The notes beneath the pieces were generated by a model. That model was not told where the DNA came from. It saw nothing but the letters and a program-made list of their open reading frames with translations, and made no database searches. 64,000 nt of DNA. Origin: Streptomyces sp. NBC_01255. GTDB lineage: Bacteria; Actinomycetota; Actinomycetes; Streptomycetales; Streptomycetaceae. Both the position numbers and the translations under genes were made by a program. Shown in pieces: positions 1-7,148 of this stretch. The DNA is taken from assembly GCF_036226445.1 (NCBI RefSeq), contig NZ_CP108474.1, forward strand, positions 7,440,001 through 7,504,000. Direction: 5' to 3'. Within the stretch, counting starts at the first letter, position 1; each line of letters begins with the position of its first letter.

Positions 1-1186
1 GCCCGGGCGGGGCCATCGTGACGGCCTCGTCGAGCGTCTCGCACACACGGAAGTCCACACCCGCGACCTCCAGGCGGACCGCGAGGTCCAGCTTCCGGTC
101 GCCGATCACCATGATCGGGTGACCGGCGAGCCGCCCGTAGTCCACGTCCCACAGCCAGGAGGTGTCCGTGCCGTCGGCGCCGCGCGCGTTGACGGCGAGG
201 ATCACCGGGGCCGGAGGCCCGTCGATGAGGGAGAACGTCTCGAGCCAGCCGGCCGGGTTCTTCGCGAGCAGCAGGCGCAGGTCGCGGCCCTGGAACGAGA
301 CGACGTCATAGCGTCCCGCGACGGCCTGGACCTGGTACATGCGCTCCAGGGCCACCTGCGGCGGCACCCCGAAGACCGCGGCGACGGCGGCCGAGGTGGC
401 GGCGTTCGCCTTGTTGGCGCGGCCGGGCAGCTGGAGCCGGATCGGCCAGGCCGAACCGTGCGGGTCGAGCACGTGGTCGCCGTTGAGCGCCCAGCTCGGC
501 GCGGGGCGGCGGAAGCCGCACTCGCCGCAGAACCAGTCGTCGCCCGGACGCTGCATCACACCGCCGCAGGCGGGGCACGACCAGGCGTCGTCCTTCCACT
601 CCTGGCCCGCGGCCACCCACACCACGTTGGGGGAGGAGGAGGCGGCCCACACGATGAGCGGGTCGTCGGCGTTGGCGATGACCACGGCCTTGGTGCCGTT
701 GAGGCCCTCGCGCCACTTCTCGGCGAGCATCCGCGTCTCGGCGGCGCGGTCGAGCTGGTCGCGGGAGAGGTTGAGCAGCGCGATCGCCTTGGGCGTGGTG
801 TCGCGGGCGACGCCGGCGAGGTACTTCTCGTCGACCTCGATGACGCCGTACTTGGAGTCCGAGCCGCCGGCGAGCGCCGAGGTGATGCCCGCGGGCATGT
901 TGGCGCCGAGCGCGTTCGAGACCACGGGGCCGGCGGCGCGCAGGGCCTCCGCGATCAGCCGGGTCGTCGTCGTCTTGCCGTTGGTCGCCGACACCAGGAC
1001 GACGTCCAGGTGCTGCGCGAGCCGACCGAGGAGGTCCGGGTCGAGCCTCAGCGCGACCTTGCCGCCGATCACCGATCCGCTGCCGCGCCCCGCCGCCCGC
1101 GACACCGCGGCCGCGGCCTTGCCCGCCGTCACGGCCAGCTTGGCGCGCGGCGACAGCGGCTCTGGATTACCGGGGTGTCCTGACAT
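1..1186 (-). CDS. murT: MurT, lipid II isoglutaminyl synthase (glutamine-hydrolysing) subunit, 3' end missing
   Basis: MurT works with the amidotransferase GatD to amidate the D-Glu of lipid II at the inner face of the membrane. Reading leftwards, the protein has the Mur-ligase nucleotide loop (SATNGKTTTT, residues about 67-76) and a Mur-ligase central domain. A zinc-ribbon insertion follows, with paired CPAC and CGEC motifs, as is typical of MurT, then the start of the DUF1727 C-terminal domain. About 395 codons are visible and the gene runs off the window. Family members are about 410 residues, so little is missing. The ATG at 1184-1186 is preceded by AAGGAGGA at good spacing. gatD would be expected next, outside the window. 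It is divergent from def. Confidence 0.93.
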   Translation of the reverse strand, partial: MSGHPGNPEPLSPRAKLAVTAGKAAAAVSRAAGRGSGSVIGGKVALRLDPDLLGRLAQHLDVVLVSATNGKTTTTRLIAEALRAAGPVVSNALGANMPAGITSALAGGSDSKYGVIEVDEKYLAGVARDTTPKAIALLNLSRDQLDRAAETRMLAEKWREGLNGTKAVVIANADDPLIVWAASSSPNVVWVAAGQEWKDDAWSCPACGGVMQRPGDDWFCGECGFRRPAPSWALNGDHVLDPHGSAWPIRLQLPGRANKANAATSAAVAAVFGVPPQVALERMYQVQAVAGRYDVVSFQGRDLRLLLAKNPAGWLETFSLIDGPPAPVILAVNARGADGTDTSWLWDVDYGRLAGHPIMVIGDRKLDLAVRLEVAGVDFRVCETLDEAVTMAPPG

Positions 1187-1312
1187 CGTTCTTGTTCCTC
1201 CTTGCGTCGGTCCGGGCTCAGCCTATCGAGATCCGGCCAGCAGCCCGAACAGCGGCACCGCCGAGAGGGCGCGCGAAACAGGCTGGTCACGGCGGACCGT
1301 ACCCTTACGGCC

Positions 1313-1873
1313 ATGCGAAACCGCCCCATCCCCGGCAGTTCCGGCCTCGTCCGAGCGATGACTCTGCTCGGCGACCCCGTACTGCACGCGCCCTGCGCGC
1401 CCGTCACCGACTTCGGCCCCGAACTGGCCCGGCTCGTCGAGGACATGTTCGCCACGATGTACGCGGCGAACGGCGTGGGCCTGGCGGCGAACCAGGTCGG
1501 TGTGGGCCTGCGGGTCTTCGTGTACGACTGCCCTGACGACGAGGAGACGCGCCACCTGGGACATGTGGTGAATCCGACGTTGGTGGAGGCGGACGGAGAC
1601 GTGATCCGGGGCGCGGAGGGCTGTCTCTCCCTGCCGGGCCTGGAGGCTCCGACGCCGCGTTTCGACCGCGCCGTGGTGGAGGGCGTCCGGCTGGACGGCA
1701 CTCCGGTACGGATCGAGGGCACGGGTTTCTTCGCCCGCTGCCTCCAGCACGAGACCGACCACCTGAGGGGCGGGGTCTACGCCGACCATGTGACGGGGTG
1801 GCGCAAGTCACGTCTGCTGCGCACGATCCGCAAGCAGCCGTGGGGCGGCGACGCGTCCGTGCTGGAGGCCTGA
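1313..1873 (+). CDS. def: Peptide deformylase
   Basis: The enzyme removes the formyl group from the initiator methionine of nascent proteins in the cytosol and uses a bound metal. All three family motifs are present in order: GVGLAANQVG (motif 1), EGCLSLPG (motif 2, metal-binding Cys) and HETDH (motif 3, two metal-binding His and the catalytic Glu). The reading frame is open back to 1202, but the protein homologous to known deformylases starts at the ATG chosen here (MRNRPIP, 186 residues). A second in-frame ATG at 1358 (MTLLGD) is possible but would trim the N-terminus. The gene is divergent from murT across about 126 bp and convergent with the TetR gene downstream. Confidence 0.94.
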   Translation: MRNRPIPGSSGLVRAMTLLGDPVLHAPCAPVTDFGPELARLVEDMFATMYAANGVGLAANQVGVGLRVFVYDCPDDEETRHLGHVVNPTLVEADGDVIRGAEGCLSLPGLEAPTPRFDRAVVEGVRLDGTPVRIEGTGFFARCLQHETDHLRGGVYADHVTGWRKSRLLRTIRKQPWGGDASVLEA

Positions 1874-1883
1874 GCGGCTCTCG

Positions 1884-2531
1884 CTAGAACCCCGGCCCGC
1901 CGGGGAGATCGTCGGCTTCGGCCAGGCGGCCCCAGAGGAGGTCGGCGAGGCTGCTGACCAGTTCGGCGCGGGAGCAGGGGCGCTCGCCGAGCCACCAGTC
2001 GCCGGCCGCGTGCATCATGCCGACGATGCCGTGGCCCCAGATCCGGGCCTGGACGTCGGCGGCGGGGCCCAGGTCGACACGCTCGGCGATGACCTGGCCG
2101 AGCTCCTCGCCCATGCGGCGCAGCAGTGGGGCCGAGTGGCGGCCGACGTCGAAGCCCTGCTCGGACTGGTGCGACTCCTCCGCCGGGTGCATGAGGAAGC
2201 GGTAGACCTGCGGCATCGCCTCGATCGAGGCGAGGTACGTGTCGAGGGTGCCCTCGACGCGGCGGCGCCGGTCGGAGGGGGCGTCGAGCGCGGCCCGGAG
2301 CGCCGAGAGGAGCGCGTCCGTGTGGCGGGTGGCGAGGGCGCGGTAGAGGCCGCCCTTGTCTCCGAAGTGCCGGTAGAGGATCGGCTTGGTGATGCCGGCC
2401 TCCGCCGCGATGGCGTTCATGGACGCCTTGGGTCCGTCCCGGAGCACCACCCGGTCCGCCGCCTCCAACAGTTCGCGCCTGCGCTGTTCCGCGGGCTTCT
2501 GCTGGTCGGTGGTCCGGTGTGTGATGTCCAT
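1884..2531 (-). CDS. TetR-family transcriptional regulator next to acyl-CoA dehydrogenase
   Basis: A 215-residue TetR-type repressor. The N-terminal helix-turn-helix is clear (AIAAEAGITKPILYRHFGDK, about residues 39-58) and is followed by a divergent all-helical ligand-binding domain. The start is the ATG (MDITHRT) with GGGGAGA upstream; the frame is open further but without a ribosome site. It is transcribed away from the acyl-CoA dehydrogenase gene, and the shared upstream region holds a long palindrome. The simplest reading is a local repressor of fatty-acid degradation that responds to an acyl-CoA. The ligand is inferred from context only. Confidence 0.88.
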   Translation of the reverse strand: MDITHRTTDQQKPAEQRRRELLEAADRVVLRDGPKASMNAIAAEAGITKPILYRHFGDKGGLYRALATRHTDALLSALRAALDAPSDRRRRVEGTLDTYLASIEAMPQVYRFLMHPAEESHQSEQGFDVGRHSAPLLRRMGEELGQVIAERVDLGPAADVQARIWGHGIVGMMHAAGDWWLGERPCSRAELVSSLADLLWGRLAEADDLPGGPGF

Positions 2532-2646
2532 AAGCGTGTCTCCCCGCCCGTGCGATTCCGTGAGGCTGTCGCAACGTAACACCCGTGCGGCACCCTGTGC
2601 CGGGCGGCCCGAACCGCTCCGCCGCAGGTTGACAGCCCGTACCCGC

Positions 2647-2676
2647 CGGTAACAGACTGCTGTTACCGTAAGTAAC
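2647..2676. promoter_or_regulatory. Palindromic operator between the TetR and acyl-CoA dehydrogenase genes
   Basis: GGTAACAG-ACTG-CTGTTACC (2648-2667) is a perfect inverted repeat, extended by one more C/G pair to 22 bp. It overlaps a second, shorter inverted repeat, GTTAC-N5-GTAAC (2662-2676). The site lies 20-50 bp upstream of the acyl-CoA dehydrogenase start and 115-145 bp upstream of the TetR start. It is the obvious candidate for binding of the neighbouring TetR protein. Confidence 0.7.
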
Positions 2677-2695
2677 GTACTGCTGGGAGGGAACT

Positions 2696-3913
2696 ATGGC
2701 CGAGTTCACGCTCGAACTCAACGACGACCAGAAGCAGGTCCGCGACTGGCTGCACGGTTTCGCCGCCGATGTGATGCGTCCGGCCGCGGCCGAATGGGAC
2801 GAGCGTGAGGAGACCCCCTGGCCGATCATCCAGGAGGCCGCCAAGCTCGGAATCTACTCCCTTGACTTCTACGCCCAGCAGTTCTTCGACCCGACCGGCC
2901 TCGGCGTCCCGATGACCATGGAGGAGCTCTTCTGGGGCGACGCGGGCATCGCCCTCTCCATCGTCGGCACCGGCCTCGCCGCCGTCGGCGTCCTCGCCAA
3001 CGGCACCGAGGAGCAGATCGGCACCTGGGTCCCGCAGATGTACGGCGACGCGAACGACGTCAAGCTCGCCGCCTTCTGCTCCTCCGAGCCCGACGCCGGC
3101 TCCGACGTCGCCGCCATGCGGACCCGGGCCGTGTACGACGAGGCCAAGGATGAGTGGGTCCTCAACGGCACCAAGACCTGGGCGACCAACGGCGGCATCG
3201 CCAATGTCCACGTCGTCGTCGCCGTCGTCGACGCCGAACTCGGCTCCCGGGGCCACGCCTCCTTCATCGTGCCGCCGAACACCCCCGGCCTCTCGCAGGG
3301 GCAGAAGTTCCAGAAGCACGGCATTCGCGCCTCCCACACCGCCGAGGTCGTCCTGGAGGACGTCCGCGTCCCCGGCCACTGCCTCCTCGGCGGCAAGGCC
3401 AAGCTCGACGAGCGCCTCGCCCGGGCCCGCGAGAAGGCGAAGGCGGGCGGTGGCGAGAGGGTGAAGAACGCCGCCATGGCCACCTTCGAGGCCTCCCGCC
3501 CGGCGGTCGGCGCCATGGCCGTCGGCACCGCCCGCGCCGCGTACGAGGTCGCCCTCGACTACGCGAAGACCCGAGTGCAGTTCGGCCGCCCGATCATCGA
3601 GAACCAGGGCGTCGCCTTCCAGCTCGCCGACATGGCCACCCAGATCGACGCGGCCCGGCTCCTCGTCTGGCGCGCCTCCTGGATGGCGACCGCCGGCAAG
3701 CCCTTCACCGCGGCCGAGGGCTCCATGTCCAAGCTGTACGCGAGCGAGGTCGCCAAGCAGGTCACCGGCCAGGCCATCCAGATCCTCGGCGGCAACGGCT
3801 ACACCCGCGAGTACCCGGTGGAGCGGATGCACCGCGACGCGGCCATCTACACGATCTTCGAGGGCACGAGCGAGATCCAGCGCATGGTGATCAGCCGCGC
3901 GCTAGCGAAGTAA
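2696..3913 (+). CDS. Acyl-CoA dehydrogenase (integration target of the adjacent island)
   Basis: A 405-residue flavoprotein that oxidises acyl-CoA to enoyl-CoA in beta-oxidation or a related pathway. The N-terminal helical domain, the middle beta-domain (FCSSEPDAGSDVAAM, LNGTKTWATNGG) and the C-terminal FAD-binding helical domain are all present. IYTIFEGTSEIQR near the end carries the catalytic-base Glu position of the family. GGGAGGGAAC lies just before the ATG. The last 84 bp around the stop codon recur 21.3 kb downstream. The island therefore appears to have recombined into the 3' end of this gene while leaving an intact reading frame, as integrases using 3'-end targets do. Confidence 0.94.
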   Translation: MAEFTLELNDDQKQVRDWLHGFAADVMRPAAAEWDEREETPWPIIQEAAKLGIYSLDFYAQQFFDPTGLGVPMTMEELFWGDAGIALSIVGTGLAAVGVLANGTEEQIGTWVPQMYGDANDVKLAAFCSSEPDAGSDVAAMRTRAVYDEAKDEWVLNGTKTWATNGGIANVHVVVAVVDAELGSRGHASFIVPPNTPGLSQGQKFQKHGIRASHTAEVVLEDVRVPGHCLLGGKAKLDERLARAREKAKAGGGERVKNAAMATFEASRPAVGAMAVGTARAAYEVALDYAKTRVQFGRPIIENQGVAFQLADMATQIDAARLLVWRASWMATAGKPFTAAEGSMSKLYASEVAKQVTGQAIQILGGNGYTREYPVERMHRDAAIYTIFEGTSEIQRMVISRALAK

Positions 3914-3915
3914 CG
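3832..3915 (+). repeat. Left 84-bp direct repeat, putative attL core of the island
   Basis: This stretch (the last 27 codons or so of the acyl-CoA dehydrogenase gene, its TAA and two further bases) matches 25095-25178 in the same orientation at 82 of 84 positions. The differences are at 3851 (A against G) and 3904 (A against C). Identity ends abruptly on both sides. It is the expected product of site-specific insertion at the gene's 3' end. Confidence 0.85.
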
Positions 3916-3968
3916 GGCGCGAAGCCAGAACTCCCTGCAGGACGCGCATAGAAGAGTGTCGAAAGACA

Positions 3969-3995
3969 AGGCCCGCACCGTGTAGGTGCGGGCCT
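3969..3995 (+). terminator. Rho-independent-like terminator after the acyl-CoA dehydrogenase gene
   Basis: Perfect 11-bp stem AGGCCCGCACC / GGTGCGGGCCT with loop GTGTA, followed by a pyrimidine-rich CTCTCT tract. It lies 55 bp past the stop codon, just outside the duplicated core, so it belongs to the island side of the junction. Confidence 0.75.
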
Positions 3996-4028
3996 CTCTG
4001 CTGTGGCATCAGCGCGTCGCTACGCCCT

Positions 4029-4048
4029 CTGGGAGATTTCTGGGAGAT
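4029..4048 (+). repeat. Left arm-type motif: two CTGGGAGAT 9-mers
   Basis: CTGGGAGAT-TT-CTGGGAGAT, 11-bp period, starting 113 bp inside the left 84-bp repeat. A near-identical motif (18 of 20 bases) occurs at 24961-24980, ending 114 bp before the right repeat and in the same orientation. In a circularised element the two would flank the core symmetrically, as arm-binding sites of a tyrosine recombinase do. This role is inferred. Confidence 0.6.
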
Positions 4049-4143
4049 CGGTTACGTCGGGCAGGGATGAATACGGGGTACGAGCCGAACTCCCGGCGTT
4101 CGATGACCGGTCGCAACGACTCCTCCAAGGAAGCGGGGAAGGA

Positions 4144-4683
4144 TCAGACCTCGTCCTGAGTCGTACTTGTTGCCGATCTCGGTGAAGACGCCGTCCACGT
4201 ACGTTCGTGGATTGTTGCGAGCAGTCCGATAGCCATGTCGGGGTCGAGGGCACGGCAGCACCATGGGTCGTCGCACCGGTGCTCGTCGGGGATCTGGGCG
4301 GCGAGCAGCGCGGCCGCTTCGTCGTCCCGGCCGGCGTCGTCCGCGACGTCGGTCAGGGCAGCGGCGAGGGGTCAGTCCTGAATGTGGGGTCGCAGCAGGT
4401 CGAATGCCTCGTCGTCCCGGCCGTGGCGGGCGAGCAGCCGTGCGTGGAATTCCAGTGCCAGCGGGTGCCCGGCCTCCAAGCGTGATCGGGACAGCACGAT
4501 CGCCTCGTCGGCCCGCCCCCAGCTCTCCAGCAGTTCCGCAGTGGTCCTGACAGCCGTCCACCAGCCCGTGGCGACGTAGGGGGCGAGCACCTCCAGCGCC
4601 TGCTCCTCGCAGCCTTGACCGGCCAACAGCCGCGCCCACTCCTGCGCGCAGAGCCACTCCCCCCGACCGGCCCACAACTCCAC
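4144..4683 (-). pseudogene. Remnant of a TPR-like hypothetical protein, interrupted by a stop
   Basis: The frame reads as a tetratricopeptide-like protein of a type common in Streptomyces (repeats of the form ALEVLAPYVATGWW, RLLARHGRDDEAFDLLRPHI). The first 103 codons end in a TGA, where the family normally continues with Trp after HI(E/Q)D. The same frame resumes directly past the stop (ALTDVADDAGRDDEAAALLA, then HRCDDPWCCR) and is lost before 4144. An in-frame TAA lies just upstream of 4683, and the protein begins mid-domain. It is therefore truncated at both ends and carries a nonsense change. The 3' boundary is approximate. Confidence 0.65.
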
Positions 4684-4942
4684 CTCCTCGGCATGGCCGA
4701 GTTAGAGAAGCCGGGAGACAAGATGCGGCGGGATGCAGCCGGACTGCGTCCGGACCCGATAGGCAAGATCACCAATGTCCACGACGACGTACCGTAGCCC
4801 CACCCACTGACAGCACCGGCAACTCTCGTGCCGTCCCCGTGGAAAGCAAACAACGGAACCACACGCTGCCTGCATCGCTGGCGAGTGTGGTTCTTCTGCA
4901 CTCCCGAGTTCCGGCCACAGGCCCTTGTCAGTGGCAGGGGTG

Positions 4943-6148
4943 ATGCTTTCCCGTGTGACAACCCAGGATGAGTACCCGTTTCCCGGTGGGGCAGGGCGCG
5001 GCCCACTGCCTGACCCACGCACCGTGCTCGAGCACACCGACTGGGCTGTGCTGGAGCACGCCTACGGCCCAGCGCAGGACACACCGATTCGCCTGGTCCA
5101 ACTCCTGGACGAGGACCCTGAGATTCAAGCGGGAGCGCTGGGCATGCTGGACATGTCCGTTCTGCACCAGGAGTCCTTGTACAGTGCGACGGCGCCGGCC
5201 GCGCTGTACGTGGCAACGGTGTTGACCGATCCCCGCACCATGACCATTCACGACAACTACTCCGCCTGGGATGAACGGCCTCGGCCCCTGCGCGCGGCGT
5301 TGCTGGAATGGCTGGCCATGATCGCGGATTCGGCTGCTTACAGCGAGACAACCGGCGAAGACGACGGCAACGATCCGCAGGACACCGATGCGGTCCGCGC
5401 TGTCTGCGGCGTGATCTGCGATGCCGTCCTCCCACACCTCCGGGCCGCCGACCCCACGGTCCGGGAGGCCGCCCTCGGCACCACCACCGCACTCCTCCAG
5501 TCTCCCGGCCTGGCCGACCGGATCCCGGAAGCCACCCAGGTACTGCAGAGACTGATCTCCGAGAGTTCCGATCGGCGTGAACGCGCTGCCGCGGTCTTGA
5601 CCATTGGAGCCTGGGGAGAAGACGTCACCAGTTGGCTCGCCGACCCTGACCCCGCCATCCGTGCCTGCGCGGCCCTATCACCAGGCTGCAACGGCAATGC
5701 CAAGGCGACGCGGACAGTCCTCCAGGCTCTGCTCAACCCGGCGACCGTCGACTCCTGGTTCCTCGAACCCACCACGGCCGACCCCTGGGCCGGACACCCA
5801 CTTCCCCACATCGAAGGCCGCCTGCGCCACGCCCTTCTGGCGACGGCCATCGAGCGCACCAGTGACTTCAAGGAACTCCTGCCGGCCGCCCTCGCCTCCG
5901 TACCGTTCTGCAGCAACCTCACCATCGCCGACGACTGGGGACCCCTGCTCGCCGCTGCATTCCCTTCCGGCTACGGCAGGGGAGCCCAGCTCACGCCTGC
6001 CCAACACCGCTACCTGAACGCTCTCGTCGACCACGATCCGTGCTGGCGCTACACCCACCTCATCACCTCGTGGTTCGACGACATCGGCCTCCCTCCGGCC
6101 CGCAATGCCATCAGAGCCCTCCTGACCGGTCCGCAACCCCGCCGATAG
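4943..6148 (+). CDS. HEAT-repeat-like hypothetical protein
   Basis: About 401 residues, rich in Ala, Leu and Asp, with repeated paired-helix segments (for example VREAALGTTTALLQSPGLAD, RERAAAVLTIGAWGEDVTSW, PAIRACAALSPG). These look like HEAT or armadillo-type solenoid repeats. There is no signal peptide, membrane segment or catalytic motif. An AGGGG precedes the chosen ATG; a TTG 18 bp upstream is an alternative. It is a stand-alone gene just inside the left end of the island. Solenoid proteins of this kind usually bind partners. Its actual role is unknown. Confidence 0.7.
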   Translation: MLSRVTTQDEYPFPGGAGRGPLPDPRTVLEHTDWAVLEHAYGPAQDTPIRLVQLLDEDPEIQAGALGMLDMSVLHQESLYSATAPAALYVATVLTDPRTMTIHDNYSAWDERPRPLRAALLEWLAMIADSAAYSETTGEDDGNDPQDTDAVRAVCGVICDAVLPHLRAADPTVREAALGTTTALLQSPGLADRIPEATQVLQRLISESSDRRERAAAVLTIGAWGEDVTSWLADPDPAIRACAALSPGCNGNAKATRTVLQALLNPATVDSWFLEPTTADPWAGHPLPHIEGRLRHALLATAIERTSDFKELLPAALASVPFCSNLTIADDWGPLLAAAFPSGYGRGAQLTPAQHRYLNALVDHDPCWRYTHLITSWFDDIGLPPARNAIRALLTGPQPRR

Positions 6149-6215
6149 GCAACCCGACCCGACCCGAACCGCTCCATCACCGGGGCGGAGCAGGAATTCC
6201 GCACGCTTCGAATGA

Positions 6216-6650
6216 CGCTCCCTGCCGGCTGGGGCCTCGAACTGGGATGCGAAGCGTCGGGAGGCGTACGCGGACGACCGGGACGCGGCCACCTCGCTCG
6301 TCGCCGTCACCGTCCGTACGAACCGGTCGAAGGCCGACCGGGACCCGCGGGGGTGGATGCCGCCGCTCCCCGACGCGCACTGCCGGTACGTCTCCGAGTG
6401 GGTCGCCACCAAGCTCCGCTGGGGCCTTGCCGCCGACCAGGGCGAGGCCGATGCCCTGACCGTGTACGCCGAGGCCTGCGAGACCACGACCAACCGCGCG
6501 GCCGAGACGGCGGCCCCGTGCGTCAGCGGTCAGACGGAAGAGAAGGGCAAGTCGGCCGTCGACGACGGGGAGATCCGGTACAGCGAGACGAGCAGGTACG
6601 ACGCCATACGCTTACGGCGCCGGGGTGTAGTGGACGACGTCACCGGGCCG
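6216..6650 (+). pseudogene. HNH endonuclease 3' half (copy 1) fused to matrixin fragment and an inverted HNH tail
   Basis: After an in-frame TGA the frame reads AGASNWDAKRREAYADD, then NRSKADRDPRGWMPP and EWVATKLRWGLAADQGEADAL. This is the C-terminal half of a DUF1524/GmrSD-C-type HNH endonuclease that lacks the catalytic DHLVPLAEAW part. At CETT it switches to the start of the mature matrixin-like protein (AVDDGEIRYSE, as at 9745). It then switches to a reverse-strand copy of the HNH C-terminus: VVHYTPAP and stop, read leftwards, stop at 6612-6614. So three pieces of the arrangement seen intact at 9031-10166 are joined here with one inverted. It is a rearranged remnant, not a gene. Confidence 0.65.
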
Positions 6651-6659
6651 GGCCGCCGA

Positions 6660-6974
6660 CTACAGGAGCGCGCGGCCGTCGTAGGCCGATAGAGACGAGA
6701 GCGCGGCGGGCCCGCCGTCCACTCCCGTCGGAGGGGTGGAGCGGCTGCCCAGCATGACGGTGAGGATGAGCGCCAGCAGGGCGATGACGGCCAGTACCGC
6801 CGCCGCCACGACACGCGGACTGCGTCTCCGGGTTCGGCCGCCCTCGGGTGTGCGGGGTATGTGGGGGAACTGGTTGTTCAGCGCGTCGATCCGGGTTGCG
6901 AGGGCGGGGTCGTCGTGAGTGAGGCGGCGCTCGATCGCGTCGAGAATCCGCTGGTCATCGGTGGAGTAACTCAT
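6660..6974 (-). CDS. DUF3040-family small membrane protein
   Basis: A 104-residue protein. The N-terminal cytoplasmic part (DDQRILDAIERRLTHDDPAL) matches the DUF3040 pattern of short actinobacterial membrane proteins. It is followed by a basic stretch (RTRRRSPR) and one clear transmembrane helix (VVAAAVLAVIALLALILTVM). The ATG giving MSYSTDD was chosen because the conserved domain begins there; the frame is open for 31 further codons upstream. The C-terminal tail (SSLSAYDGRALL) abuts the rearranged HNH remnant and may have been altered by it. Function unknown. Confidence 0.65.
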   Translation of the reverse strand: MSYSTDDQRILDAIERRLTHDDPALATRIDALNNQFPHIPRTPEGGRTRRRSPRVVAAAVLAVIALLALILTVMLGSRSTPPTGVDGGPAALSSLSAYDGRALL

Positions 6975-7148
6975 GGTGACCGCCCTGGTGCCGACGGAGA
7001 CGGCGGACGAACCCGTACGGGGTGCGTCCCTCCTCCTCCCAGTCTGCGCGTCCTGCCCCGTGATCACGAAGGGGCCGGCCCCGGCGCGGGCCGGCCCCTT
7101 GGCGGTGTCCGGGGAGTGGGTGCGGGGCTCGGAAGTCCCGGTGCGGGG

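Noticed and set aside
2663..3832. Long reverse-strand frame opposite the acyl-CoA dehydrogenase gene
   Set aside because: Gly/Ala/Asp-rich shadow typical of the antisense strand of GC-rich genes. The forward frame has full family motifs.
3969..3995. tRNA or tRNA fragment at the left end of the island
   Set aside because: The hairpin is a single terminator-like stem. There is no cloverleaf or anticodon arm, and the integration target is clearly a protein-coding gene end.
4020..4253. Short frames just inside attL as an integrase remnant
   Set aside because: No R, H-x-x-R or Y recombinase motif could be read in any frame. The sequence is partly the tail of the TPR-like pseudogene.
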